Assembly (NCBI GenBank): GCA_964583095.1
Contig: CAZOVB010000005.1
Location: 1-64,000, forward strand
From: CAZOVB01 sp964583095
GTDB lineage: Bacteria; Planctomycetota; Phycisphaerae; SM23-33
Reading direction: 5' to 3'
DNA length: 64,000 nt
Shown: piece by piece, positions 25,435 to 33,907 of the stretch
How positions within the stretch are numbered: position 1 is the stretch's first letter
Layout: each line of letters opens with the position of its first letter
Made by a program: the position numbers and the translations under genes
The notes under the pieces: generated by a model
Told to the model about the DNA's origin: nothing
Database searches by the model: none
What the model saw: only the letters and a program-made list of their open reading frames with translations

Positions 25435-26213
25435 CCCAGCTCATCGACACCCACTGCCACCTCGCAAGAGGCCGACTCGCACAGGACCCCGCCGGCGTGG
25501 TCGAGGAAGCCCGACAGGCCGGAGTGCACCCCATCATCTGCGCAACGTCCGACCTGGAAGAGACCCGAGCGGCCGTAAGGCTCGTCGACCGGATCCAGGG
25601 CCTGTACTGCCTGGCCGGGATCCACCCACACGACGCCAAGGATGCCTCCGATGAGGCCCTTACCGAAATGGCCTCCCTGGCCCGGCACGAACGCAATGTC
25701 GCCATCGGGGAAATCGGGCTCGACTACCATTACGACTACTCCCCGCGAAAAGCCCAGCAGGAAGCAATGGCTGCCCAGATAGACTTGGCCCTTGGGCTGG
25801 CCAAACCGATCGTCATCCACACCCGGGAAGCCTTCGAGGATACCATGGCCATCCTGGCCGAGTCCTCCATTGCCGGCCCGAACGTGCTCTTTCACTCCTT
25901 TACCGGCGGACCGGAGCACGCGCGTCGCATCCTGGATTTCGGCGCCTGGATCAGCTATGGCGGGATCGTGACGTTCAAGAAGTCCGACGAGAACCGACAG
26001 GCAGCCCTGGCCACCCCCGACGACCGCATCTGCGTCGAGACCGACGCGCCCTTCCTGACGCCCGAGCCGATCCGGAAGATCCGCACCAATCAGCCGGCCC
26101 ACGTGGTTCACACCGCCAAACACCTGGCCGCAATCCGCCAGACCCCGTTCGAGGCCTTCGCCGCCCGAACCACCCGGAACGCCAAAGCATTCTTCGGCCT
26201 GGCCGAAGCGTAG
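25431..26213 (+). CDS. TatD-family metal-dependent DNase/hydrolase
   Basis: 260 residues. A TIM-barrel amidohydrolase with metal ligands in DTHCHL (residues 6-11), GIHPHDA, GEIGLDYHYD, VIHTREA, FHSFTG and ETDAPFL. Known TatD proteins are Mg-dependent 3'-5' exonucleases. It overlaps the YraN-like gene by four bases and ends the rpsP operon, tail-to-tail with the sulfatase. Confidence 0.93.
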   Translation: MTQLIDTHCHLARGRLAQDPAGVVEEARQAGVHPIICATSDLEETRAAVRLVDRIQGLYCLAGIHPHDAKDASDEALTEMASLARHERNVAIGEIGLDYHYDYSPRKAQQEAMAAQIDLALGLAKPIVIHTREAFEDTMAILAESSIAGPNVLFHSFTGGPEHARRILDFGAWISYGGIVTFKKSDENRQAALATPDDRICVETDAPFLTPEPIRKIRTNQPAHVVHTAKHLAAIRQTPFEAFAARTTRNAKAFFGLAEA

Positions 26214-26226
26214 GCAACCACCCGAA

Positions 26227-27798
26227 TCAGTACCCGTGCTGCTTGTACCAGTCGGCCTGGAAGGGCCTCTCATCTGCAAAGCTTGCCTGGGCGAGCTTCG
26301 CGTGCGTTCCGCTTGTGATGAACGGGTCCACCCGGTCCAGGTCGAAGGGATGATCGAAGGTCTCCAGCACGCCGCGCAGTTTCTCGCGCATCTCCTTCAA
26401 GATGTCTGAGTACTGCGGAAGCAGGGCCAGGTTGTTCTGCTCGTCCGGGTCGTTTTCCAGGTCGTAGAGCTGGTCCGGATCAAAATAATGCGGGTAGTGG
26501 TGCATCTCGTAATGGCCCTGGGGTTTGCCGAACTGCGAAAAGGCCATCTCCACCTGACCGGACTTCATCTGCTTGATCTGCTCGTCCGGGTGCCGCCAGG
26601 CTGCGTACTTCCACTTCTTGTCCGCCACCGCCCGGCAGTAGCCCCAACTGTGGTACAAGAACTCCCTGTCGTCTGGAGCTCCCCCCGTCAACTGGGCCAG
26701 TCGGCTTATGCCGTCCAGTGTGTAGTCCTCGGGGATCTCGATACCACAGGCCTCTGCCAGCGTGGGCAGGAAGTCCACGTTGCACAGCAACGCATCGCAG
26801 GTGCTCCCGGCGGGAATCCGACCATCCCACCGCATGCAGAAGGGAATCCGCATTCCGCCCTGGTAGATCGTGAATTTTCCGCTGATCGTTCCGGGCCCGT
26901 GGTCGGTGGAGAAGATGAAGATCGTATCCTCGGCCAGGTCCATCTTCTCGACATGATCGACCACCGCGCCGACTGCATCGTCCATCCACAGGGCGCCGGT
27001 GGTGACATGATTGATCTCGACGCCGTCCGCCTCGGCCAGGCGATCCATCACGCTTTGACGGCTGGGCTGCACATCAGGGGCTTTCTCCAGGTAGCCGTAC
27101 TCGCAGGCTCTTGGATCAGCCCGGAGGGATTCGGCATGGTGAGGCCCGTGGATCGTTGTCGTGGCCACCGTCAGGAAGAACGGCTCGTCGGGCTTTCGCT
27201 CATCCAGAAAGTTCATCGCCGCAGCGGTATGCCATTCCAGGTTGTGATGCCGCAGCTTCGCCAGAGGCCTCCCGTCGGTGTTGCCCCAGACCAGGCCGCC
27301 CACGTAGTCATACCCCACCCGCGAGACCTCGTCGCACATGGCCTGGTAGTCTTGCTCAAGTCTGCGGGCGACGTCCGGATCGGCCGGGTCGTCCTCAAGA
27401 TTGTATCCGCCCTGGATCACCTGTCCTCGCCCCCTTCCTACGTGCCACTTGCCCACATGGCCGGTCGTGTAGCCGTTCTGCTGGAAAAGCCGGGCGATGT
27501 TCGGGCTCTCGTCGATGACCTTCACGTTGAAACCCAGGTTGTACGGCTCGACGGTGGGGTTCTCTTTCAGGAAGCTCTCGACCTTGCATCGGCCCCCGTA
27601 GGTGCCCGTCAGGTAGCAGAATCGGCTGGGCGTACACGTGGGATGAACCGTGTGAAAACGCACGGCCTTTACGCCCTTTTCGGCGATGCGGTCGATGTTG
27701 GGCGTCCGGACCTTTCCGCCGAAGCAGCCGAGCATGTCCAGGCCCGTGTCGTCGCTGATAAACCATACAATATTCGGGGCTCTGCCGGCGGTGCTCAT
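26227..27798 (-). CDS. Type I sulfatase (arylsulfatase family), Cys-type, no signal peptide
   Basis: 523 residues. The alkaline-phosphatase-like fold shows the metal-binding NIVWFISDDTG at the N terminus, the modification motif CTPSR with Cys55 as the formylglycine precursor, GKWHVG, and STDHGP in the metal site. Sulfatases remove sulfate esters from glycans or small molecules. There is no signal peptide, so it is predicted to be cytoplasmic, unlike most Planctomycete sulfatases. The maturase at 17184-18476 could activate it. It lies downstream of dnaB on the same strand with a 76-base gap. Confidence 0.93.
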   Translation of the reverse strand: MSTAGRAPNIVWFISDDTGLDMLGCFGGKVRTPNIDRIAEKGVKAVRFHTVHPTCTPSRFCYLTGTYGGRCKVESFLKENPTVEPYNLGFNVKVIDESPNIARLFQQNGYTTGHVGKWHVGRGRGQVIQGGYNLEDDPADPDVARRLEQDYQAMCDEVSRVGYDYVGGLVWGNTDGRPLAKLRHHNLEWHTAAAMNFLDERKPDEPFFLTVATTTIHGPHHAESLRADPRACEYGYLEKAPDVQPSRQSVMDRLAEADGVEINHVTTGALWMDDAVGAVVDHVEKMDLAEDTIFIFSTDHGPGTISGKFTIYQGGMRIPFCMRWDGRIPAGSTCDALLCNVDFLPTLAEACGIEIPEDYTLDGISRLAQLTGGAPDDREFLYHSWGYCRAVADKKWKYAAWRHPDEQIKQMKSGQVEMAFSQFGKPQGHYEMHHYPHYFDPDQLYDLENDPDEQNNLALLPQYSDILKEMREKLRGVLETFDHPFDLDRVDPFITSGTHAKLAQASFADERPFQADWYKQHGY

Positions 27799-27874
27799 CC
27801 TCGTTGTCCTTCCCGGGGGTGTAATGGTTCAGGGGAACTCCAGTCCTATCGCTGCTGCGTGTCTGATAGGCGAA

Positions 27875-29257
27875 TCAACCGAAGTGCTGCGGAGCAGCCG
27901 CTTCAAACCGTGTGCACTGGGGCAGGAAGGTCAGCGGTATGTTGTCCGTCGGGCCGTTCCGCTGCTTGGCCACGATCAGCTCGGTTACCCCGGTGGGCTG
28001 ATAGTCGGTCTCGCCGCGGTGGTAGTAATCTTCGCAGTGCAGCAGCATGATCACGTCGGCATCCTGCTCCAGCGAGCCCGATTCGCGAAGGTCGCTCATG
28101 CGAGGCACGTGCGTGGGACGATCCGCCGGGCCGCGGTTCAACTGGGCAGCGGTAATGACCGGGATATCCAGCTCCCGCGCCAAGGCCTTGATCCCCCGGG
28201 AGATCTCCGAAATCTGTTCCTGCCGGCTGTCGGCGCGGCCGGAGTAGCTCATCAACTGAAGGTAATCGATGAAGATCGCCTGGATGTCGTGGGCGCTCTT
28301 GAGACGGCGCGCCTTGGCCCGGAGCTGAAGAATCGTCAGCAGGGCGGTGTCGTCGATGTAGAACGGACACTCCTGCAGGTCGTTGGCTGACATCTGCAAC
28401 TGCGTCCAGTCTTCCGGGTCGATCATTCCGCGCCGCATCCGCTGCATGTCGAACCGCGCATGGCTGCTGAGCATGCGCTGGGCGATCTGGTTGCAGGACA
28501 TCTCCAGCGAGAAGAACGCGATCGGCTTGCGATCCACCACGGCCATGTACTCGGCCATGTTCATCAGCAGCGAGGTCTTGCCCATCGAGGGCCTGGCGGC
28601 CAGGATGATCATCTCCCCCTTCTGAAAGCCGCAGGTGCACTCGTCGAGGCGCTGATAGCCGGTGGCCAGGCCCGTGACAAGTTGCCCGTCGTTTTCCTGG
28701 AGGGTCTCGAAGGTCGTCTGGAGCAGTTCCCGCATGGAGGGCAGCTCCGATTGGATGTTCGAGGAGCGGATCTCGAAGACCCGCTGCTCCGCTCGGTCGA
28801 TGACCTCCTGGGCCAAATCTCGCGCGTCGTAGGCCTCGCGGACCATTTCGTTGCCGGCGGTGATCAGGCTGCGAAGCAGAAACTTATCCCGAACGATATT
28901 GGCGTAGTACTCGGCGTTGGCGGCGTTGGGGACCCCCTCGGCCAAGGCGACAAGGTATTCCACTCCCCCAACTTCTTCCAGTTGCTTGCGCTTGCTCAAC
29001 TCGTCGCGGACCGTAACCAGGTCGATCGGCTGTTTCTGGTCGTGCATCTCCACCAGCACCTGGTACACCGTCTGGTGGGCGGGTCGGTAGAAATGCTCGC
29101 CCTTGAGAAGCAGGATGACCTGGTCGATGGTCGGGGCATCGAGGATCATCGCGCCCAGGACGCAGGCTTCGGCCTCGATGGACTGGGGAGGCAGCTTCTG
29201 CAGGCTCTGCGAGCGTGAATCGGAGGCTTCCGTGCTGATCGGTTCTACGTTCGACAT
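27875..29257 (-). CDS. dnaB: Replicative DNA helicase DnaB
   Basis: 460 residues. The N-terminal helical domain starts at PPQSIEAEACVLGAMI, the linker holds the DnaG-binding region, and the RecA-like C domain has Walker A ARPSMGKTS, Walker B IFIDYLQLM, and LRESGSLEQDADVIM. It is the last gene of the ribosomal/replication operon, separated from rplI by 194 bases that contain a terminator-like hairpin, so it may also have its own promoter. The last ~25 residues are short for the family. Confidence 0.97.
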   Translation of the reverse strand: MSNVEPISTEASDSRSQSLQKLPPQSIEAEACVLGAMILDAPTIDQVILLLKGEHFYRPAHQTVYQVLVEMHDQKQPIDLVTVRDELSKRKQLEEVGGVEYLVALAEGVPNAANAEYYANIVRDKFLLRSLITAGNEMVREAYDARDLAQEVIDRAEQRVFEIRSSNIQSELPSMRELLQTTFETLQENDGQLVTGLATGYQRLDECTCGFQKGEMIILAARPSMGKTSLLMNMAEYMAVVDRKPIAFFSLEMSCNQIAQRMLSSHARFDMQRMRRGMIDPEDWTQLQMSANDLQECPFYIDDTALLTILQLRAKARRLKSAHDIQAIFIDYLQLMSYSGRADSRQEQISEISRGIKALARELDIPVITAAQLNRGPADRPTHVPRMSDLRESGSLEQDADVIMLLHCEDYYHRGETDYQPTGVTELIVAKQRNGPTDNIPLTFLPQCTRFEAAAPQHFG

Positions 29258-29397
29258 GATTCAGGAGCCCATGGTAAGGGGGACCGGGCCTGCAACGCAA
29301 GCTGCCAAAAGGCCGCTTGGCGCCCGTCGGGCCCCAGGTGCCGCAGACAGCGAAGCTTAGGCCGCAAAAAAACCGCCCTCTGCGCGAAAACAGACAA

Positions 29398-29429
29398 CGG
29401 CCCCGTGACCGACGAAGGGCGCGGGGCCG
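29398..29429 (-). terminator. Terminator-like hairpin between rplI and dnaB
   Basis: Perfect 8-bp arms CGGCCCCG/CGGGGCCG (29398-29405 with 29422-29429) with a 16-base loop. On the minus strand it is followed by the T-rich TTGTCTGTTTTC rather than a clean U-run, so termination is likely partial. Confidence 0.5.
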
Positions 29430-29451
29430 CTGAATAATCCGCTCAACAGGG

Positions 29452-29997
29452 CTATTCCGGGGACGCCTCAGAGGCCGGAGCCTCGTCGCCTTCGGCTTGG
29501 AAGGTCTCTTCTTCCTCGGCCTCGGGAGCTTCCTCGATCGGCTGATCGCTGTCGTGCGTGGGAACCACCCAGACATGGACCGTCGCGAAGACTTCCGGGT
29601 TGAACCGGATCTCCACGTCGTATTTGTCCAGTTGCCGGATGGGCTGACCCAGGACGATGTACTTCTCTTCGACAAAGACGTTCTCTTCGGCCAGGGCGGC
29701 GGCAATCTGGGCCGGGCCCACCGAGCCGTAGAGGTGACCCTCTTCATTGGCCCGGGCGGAGATGGTCACTTCCTTGTCGTTGACAACCGCAGCCTTGGCT
29801 TCCAGTTCCGCCCGCTGCTTGGCGAGCTCTTCCAGGTAGCGCTGCTTGTCCTCTTCGACCTTCTTGATATTCGCCTCGGTCGGCTGGAAGGCGATACCCT
29901 GGGGCAACAGGTAGTTGCGGGCATAGCCGGGCTTGACGTCCACGACGTCGCCGATCTGGCCGAGGTTATAGACATTTTCTCGCAGAAGCACCTTCAT
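29452..29997 (-). CDS. rplI: 50S ribosomal protein L9 with acidic C-terminal tail
   Basis: 181 residues; typical L9 is ~148. The N domain has MKVLLRENVYNLGQIGDVV and KPGYARNYLLPQGIA, the long connecting helix follows, and the C domain contains HLYGSVGPAQIA. The final ~33 residues are an extra Glu/Ala/Pro-rich acidic tail. AGGAGA precedes the ATG. It follows rpsR in the standard order. Confidence 0.96.
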   Translation of the reverse strand: MKVLLRENVYNLGQIGDVVDVKPGYARNYLLPQGIAFQPTEANIKKVEEDKQRYLEELAKQRAELEAKAAVVNDKEVTISARANEEGHLYGSVGPAQIAAALAEENVFVEEKYIVLGQPIRQLDKYDVEIRFNPEVFATVHVWVVPTHDSDQPIEEAPEAEEEETFQAEGDEAPASEASPE

Positions 29998-30028
29998 GGG
30001 GGTCTCCTATTCTCGAATCAGGCTTAAT

Positions 30029-30289
30029 TCAGCCCACGTACGGCATCAGAGCCAGGAAACGCGCCCGCTTGATCGCGGCCTGCGTGCTGCGCTGATGCTT
30101 GGCGCAGTTGCCGCTTCGCTTGCGGGAAAACATCTTGCCCTGTTGCGTGGTCAGTTTGCTCAGGACCGTGATGTCCTTGTAATCCACTTGCTCGACCTTG
30201 TCGCGACAGAAGCGGCACTTCGCCTGCTCGCGGAAGCGTCCGCCGCGTTTTCGCTTTCGGCCTGAACCTTTTGGTTTTCTCTTCGCCAT
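30029..30289 (-). CDS. rpsR: 30S ribosomal protein S18
   Basis: 86 residues. A basic N terminus is followed by the C+-type zinc motif CRFC with a later NCAKH, then KDITVLSKLTTQQGKMFSRKRSG and RARFLALMPYV, all typical of S18. It lies between ssb and rplI. Confidence 0.97.
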   Translation of the reverse strand: MAKRKPKGSGRKRKRGGRFREQAKCRFCRDKVEQVDYKDITVLSKLTTQQGKMFSRKRSGNCAKHQRSTQAAIKRARFLALMPYVG

Positions 30290-30342
30290 GTTGCTGCGTC
30301 CTTATGTTGATCTTCAAAAGCTGTTGGAATATAGGCTGCGGC

Positions 30343-30879
30343 TCAGAAGGGGATGTCTTCCTGGCCTCCGCCGTCTTCGTACTCCGGCGGAACCGGTTCG
30401 TCGTAGTCGTCTTGTCCCGAAGGAGCCTGGGGACGCGGGGCCTGTCCTCGGCCCGGGGCCGGGCCCCGGCTCTGGCCTTGGTTGCCGCCCTGCGAGCGCT
30501 GCTGACCGTAGTCCCCCCCGCCTCCACCGCCGCTGTCGCCGCCGTCGCGCCCACCGAGGAACTGGAAGTTCTCGATGATCACACGAAGCTTCGACCGCTT
30601 CGAGCCGTCCTGGGCTTCCCACTGGCTAAGCTGCAGGCGACCCTCGATCATCAGGGGCCTGCCCTTGCGCATGTACTGGTTGAGCACCTCGGCCTGGCGG
30701 CCATAGCAGCGGCAGTCGACAAATGTCGTCTCTTCGCGTTGCTGGCCGTCCTGGCCACGCCACGTCCGGTTGACCGCGATGCCTACCTCTACCACCGGGG
30801 TCTGATTGTTGGGCAGGTAACTCAACTGCGGATCCCGCGTCAGGTTGCCGATCAGAATCACCTTGTTGTAGTTAGCCAT
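30343..30879 (-). CDS. ssb: Single-stranded DNA-binding protein
   Basis: 178 residues. The OB fold spans residues 1-110 (NKVILIGNLTRDPQL, FVDCRCYGRQAEVLNQYM, KGRPLMIEGRL). A Gly/Gln-rich flexible linker leads to the acidic tip ending DIPF, which recruits repair and replication partners. It is encoded between rpsF and rpsR in the usual order. Confidence 0.97.
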   Translation of the reverse strand: MANYNKVILIGNLTRDPQLSYLPNNQTPVVEVGIAVNRTWRGQDGQQREETTFVDCRCYGRQAEVLNQYMRKGRPLMIEGRLQLSQWEAQDGSKRSKLRVIIENFQFLGGRDGGDSGGGGGGDYGQQRSQGGNQGQSRGPAPGRGQAPRPQAPSGQDDYDEPVPPEYEDGGGQEDIPF

Positions 30880-30956
30880 CGCTGGTCTCCTTGTTCAGGC
30901 ACTGCCGCAGGGCCAAGCCGGATCGCACGACTTCCCGCCACGAACCGACAACGCCA

Positions 30957-31559
30957 TTACTTGTCGTCGCTGTCCTCGTCCTGGCCACCATCTTTGTCCG
31001 AATCGTCCGAATCGCTGGAGTCTTCCGAGTCGTCGGAATCCTCCTTGTCTTCGTCGCCGGAGTCCTTGTCCTTGGCTTGGTCCTCAGCCTTGACCTCGGC
31101 CTTGTCCTCGGCCTTATCGTCGGCCTTGTCGTCGGCCTGGCTTTTGGACTCATTCCGGGAATCGGAATCTTCCCCGCGTCGGCCTCCTCGACGGCGCGAA
31201 TCGCCTTCTTCCTCGCGCCGCGGGTTGGTCGCGGGGGTCTCGGCCTTGAGGACCTCGTCGGTGACGTCCTCGTTGCGGAGAATCAGAACCCGCAGGATCT
31301 TCTCATCCAGTTTCGCGTCGTTCTCCAGCTCCACCACCTCGGCCGGGTCCATCTTGAAATAGACCAGGACATAGGTTCCGCGCCGGCGCCCTTTGATCTC
31401 GTAGGCCAGTCGACGCTCTTCCCAGAGCTTGGTGGCGAGAACTTCCGCGTTGTTCCGCTCGAGCACGCGATTGATCGGTTCACAGGCGGCCTCAAAATTC
31501 TCCTGGCCCGAATCGATCAGGAACATCGCCTCGTACGTGTGCATAGTCGTCGTTGCCAT
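30957..31559 (-). CDS. rpsF: 30S ribosomal protein S6 with long acidic extension
   Basis: 200 residues from ATG 31559; the usual length is 95-135. The S6 core is residues 1-100 (HTYEAMFLIDSG, WEERRLAYEIKGRRRGTYVLVYF, DEKILRVLILRNE). After residue ~105 comes a ~95-residue extension: first Arg/Glu-rich, then Lys/Asp/Ala repeats (ADDKADDKAEDK) and an Asp/Ser run ending DEDSDDK. E. coli S6 receives post-translational glutamates at its C terminus, so an encoded acidic tail is suggestive but function is unknown. A further ATG at 31544 is a possible start. Confidence 0.94.
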   Translation of the reverse strand: MATTTMHTYEAMFLIDSGQENFEAACEPINRVLERNNAEVLATKLWEERRLAYEIKGRRRGTYVLVYFKMDPAEVVELENDAKLDEKILRVLILRNEDVTDEVLKAETPATNPRREEEGDSRRRGGRRGEDSDSRNESKSQADDKADDKAEDKAEVKAEDQAKDKDSGDEDKEDSDDSEDSSDSDDSDKDGGQDEDSDDK

Positions 31560-31604
31560 TGGCGTTTTCCGTTCTGGATCCTTCTGCAAAATGCGACGCC
31601 TCGC

Positions 31605-32216
31605 TTAGGCGTCTTTCTTTCGGTTATAGCGTTCCATCACACTCTCGAGCCCATCGAAGATCCAGTCTTCGACGGCATCGGCGGCCTCTTGCTGGGCCGT
31701 TCGTATCTCTTCGAGTTCCTCGTTGGAGAAACGCGACAGCACAAAATCTGCCGGGTCCCAACTCGCCGGCGGCTGACCTATCCCAAGCCGCAGCCTGGGA
31801 ACCTCTCGCGTGCCCAGGTGCCGGAGGATGTCGTCCAGGCCTTTCTGGCCTCCGGCGCTGCCTTCCGGGCGGGCCCGCAGTTGTCCCAGCGGAAGGTTCA
31901 TATCATCCAAAATCACCAGCACTTCAGCCGGCTCTGCCTTGTAAAAGTCCACCGCCTGCTTCACCGCCCGTCCGGATCGGTTCATGAACGTCTCCGGCTC
32001 GAGCAGCGTTACTTTGGCCACGCGCCCGCTGCGGGTAAGCGAAGCATCGGCCAGGCGGGATTCAAACCCTGCCCTTGCCGCACATGCCTGCCACCGCTGG
32101 GCCAACAGTTCCACCACGTCGAAACCGACGTTGTGTCGCGTTCGCCGGTACTTTCGGCCCGGGTTTCCCAGGCCCACCACCAGGCGCCGACGCGAGAGAT
32201 CGGGAACGTGACCCAT
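31605..32216 (-). CDS. pth: Peptidyl-tRNA hydrolase
   Basis: 203 residues. VVGLGNPGRKYRRTRHNVGFD carries the catalytic His and the Asn that contact the tRNA, and LLEPETFMNRSG, VILDDMNLPLGQLR and GGQKGLDDI complete the family signature. It recycles tRNA from stalled peptidyl-tRNA. It is encoded directly after the L25/Ctc gene, a conserved arrangement. Confidence 0.97.
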   Translation of the reverse strand: MGHVPDLSRRRLVVGLGNPGRKYRRTRHNVGFDVVELLAQRWQACAARAGFESRLADASLTRSGRVAKVTLLEPETFMNRSGRAVKQAVDFYKAEPAEVLVILDDMNLPLGQLRARPEGSAGGQKGLDDILRHLGTREVPRLRLGIGQPPASWDPADFVLSRFSNEELEEIRTAQQEAADAVEDWIFDGLESVMERYNRKKDA

Positions 32217-32240
32217 AGCAACCGTCCAGGGCGAGGGAGG

Positions 32241-32888
32241 TTATTCCTCCCCACCCTCCTCGCCTTCGCCTTCCTCGGTTTCGGCCTGGCCGATCACTTC
32301 CGGCTCGGCCAGGGCTTCGGCGCCTTCTTCCTCTTCCACCTCGGGGGCCTCTTCCACGATCGTCAACTGGCAAAGCAGTTCGTCCGGATCGTCGATGAGC
32401 TCCACACCCTCGGGCAATTCCAGATCCCGCAGGAAAACCTGGTCGTCCACCTGCATGTCGTGGATGTTGTATTCGATTTCTTCCGGGATCGACCGGACCA
32501 GGCACGAGACCGTGATCTCGTCGAGCTGCTGGTTCAACACGCCACCTTCCCGCTGGCCTTCGGGCGTGCCTCGCAGAAGAATGGGCACGCTCACCTCGAC
32601 CTGCTCATCCAGGTTCACCCGCGTCAGGTCCACGTGGAGGACGGCGTGGCCAAACAGATCCCACTGCACGTCCTTGACCAGTACGTTCTGGTCCTTGCCT
32701 TCGATGTCCATCTCCAGCACGCGCTCGCCGTGGAGAATCGCCACCTCGATCTCGTGCTCCGACAGCGTAATCGCCTGGGGGGTCTCGCCGTGACCGTAAA
32801 TGATCGCCGGGATCAACCCCTCGCTGCGCAGGGCACGCGAGGCACGCGAGCCGGTCTTCTCACGCGGTTTCGCCGTCAACTTTGCCAT
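32241..32888 (-). CDS. rplY: 50S ribosomal protein L25/general stress protein Ctc
   Basis: 215 residues, the long Ctc form: an N-terminal L25 5S-rRNA-binding domain (REKTGSRASRALRSEGLIPAIIYG) and a C-terminal TL5-like beta domain (LDEQVEVSVPILLRG, LPEGVELID). The last ~37 residues are a Glu-rich tail (EEAPEVEEEEGAEALAEPEV and onward), matching similar tails on S6 and L9 in the same operon. It is encoded between prs and pth. Confidence 0.95.
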   Translation of the reverse strand: MAKLTAKPREKTGSRASRALRSEGLIPAIIYGHGETPQAITLSEHEIEVAILHGERVLEMDIEGKDQNVLVKDVQWDLFGHAVLHVDLTRVNLDEQVEVSVPILLRGTPEGQREGGVLNQQLDEITVSCLVRSIPEEIEYNIHDMQVDDQVFLRDLELPEGVELIDDPDELLCQLTIVEEAPEVEEEEGAEALAEPEVIGQAETEEGEGEEGGEE

Positions 32889-32927
32889 GGTCCGCTCTCC
32901 GTATCTTCTTGCTGCAATGGAACCCGC

Positions 32928-33905
32928 TCAGCGTATCGGCGCCGCGGGCCTGTGGTTCTCAAACGATAAAAACAGACTGCTTACAGATTCATTGTTGTGT
33001 ATTCGATGTATCGCCTCGCCCAGAAGCGCCGAAAGCGAAAGCACCTTGATCTTCCCGATGCTCTCCATCTTCTCCGGGCCTACCGGAAGCGTGTCGGTTA
33101 CCACGATCTCCTCTATCGGGGCCTCGGTGAGACGCCGGGCCGCCGGGCCGCAAAGCACCGGGTGCGTGCAGCCTACCAGGATCCGCTTGGCCCCGCGCTG
33201 CCGGACCAGCTTGGCCGCGTTGGCGATCGTCCCAGCCGTGGAGATCATGTCATCGAGCATCAGGACCGTCTTGCCCTCGACCTGGCCGATGATGTTCTCC
33301 ACCTCGGTGTCCGAGCCGCTCACCCGACGCTTGTCGATGATCGCAAGCTCGCCCCCCAGACGCTGGGCATAGAGCCTGGCCCGCTTGACGTTGCCCACAT
33401 CCGGACTCACAAGCACCAGGTCTTCCAGCTCCAACTGGGAGTAGTAGCGGCTCAGGACCGGCTCGGCCGAGAGGTTGTCCACCGGAATATCGAAGAAACC
33501 CTGGATCTGGGCGGCATGGAGGTCCACCGTCAGGACCCGGTCGGCCCCGGAGGCGGCGATCATGTTGGCCACCAGCTTGGCGGTAATGGGTACCCGCCCC
33601 TCGTCCTTGCGGTCCTGGCGGGCATAGCCGAAGTAGGGAATCACCGCGGTGATCCGCTCGGCCGAGGCCCGCCGGGCTGAATCGATGAAGATCAGCAGCT
33701 CCATCAGATTGTCGTTGACCGGCGTGCAGGTGCTCTGGATGTAGAAGACATCGCGGCCTCGGACGTCTTCTTCGATCTTGACCATCAGTTCCCCGTCGGG
33801 GAAGGGTCGAATGTTCACCTCGGCCAGGCTCACCCCAAGGTAATCGCTGACCTTCTGGGCGAGCATCTTGCTGCTCGAGCCGCCGAATAGCTTCATTGCG
33901 CCCAT
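32928..33905 (-). CDS. prs: Ribose-phosphate pyrophosphokinase (PRPP synthase)
   Basis: 325 residues. MKLFGGSSSKMLAQKV, IRPFPDGELMVKIEEDVRG, YFGYARQDRKDEGR, DLHAAQIQGFFDIPVDNL and the PRPP loop VLMLDDMISTAGTI identify class I PRPP synthase. It makes PRPP from ribose 5-phosphate and ATP for nucleotide, His and Trp synthesis. ATG 33905 is given; a GTG at 33911 overlapping the glmU-like stop as GTGA is also possible and would fit the coupling style seen elsewhere in the window. Confidence 0.96.
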   Translation of the reverse strand: MGAMKLFGGSSSKMLAQKVSDYLGVSLAEVNIRPFPDGELMVKIEEDVRGRDVFYIQSTCTPVNDNLMELLIFIDSARRASAERITAVIPYFGYARQDRKDEGRVPITAKLVANMIAASGADRVLTVDLHAAQIQGFFDIPVDNLSAEPVLSRYYSQLELEDLVLVSPDVGNVKRARLYAQRLGGELAIIDKRRVSGSDTEVENIIGQVEGKTVLMLDDMISTAGTIANAAKLVRQRGAKRILVGCTHPVLCGPAARRLTEAPIEEIVVTDTLPVGPEKMESIGKIKVLSLSALLGEAIHRIHNNESVSSLFLSFENHRPAAPIR

Positions 33906-33907
33906 GT

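Noticed and set aside
31020..31170. Repeated GTCGGCCTTGTCCTCGGC-like units in the S6 gene, suggestive of a tandem repeat or CRISPR
   Set aside because: They are codon repeats of the Lys/Asp/Ala-rich tail of S6, without regular spacers.
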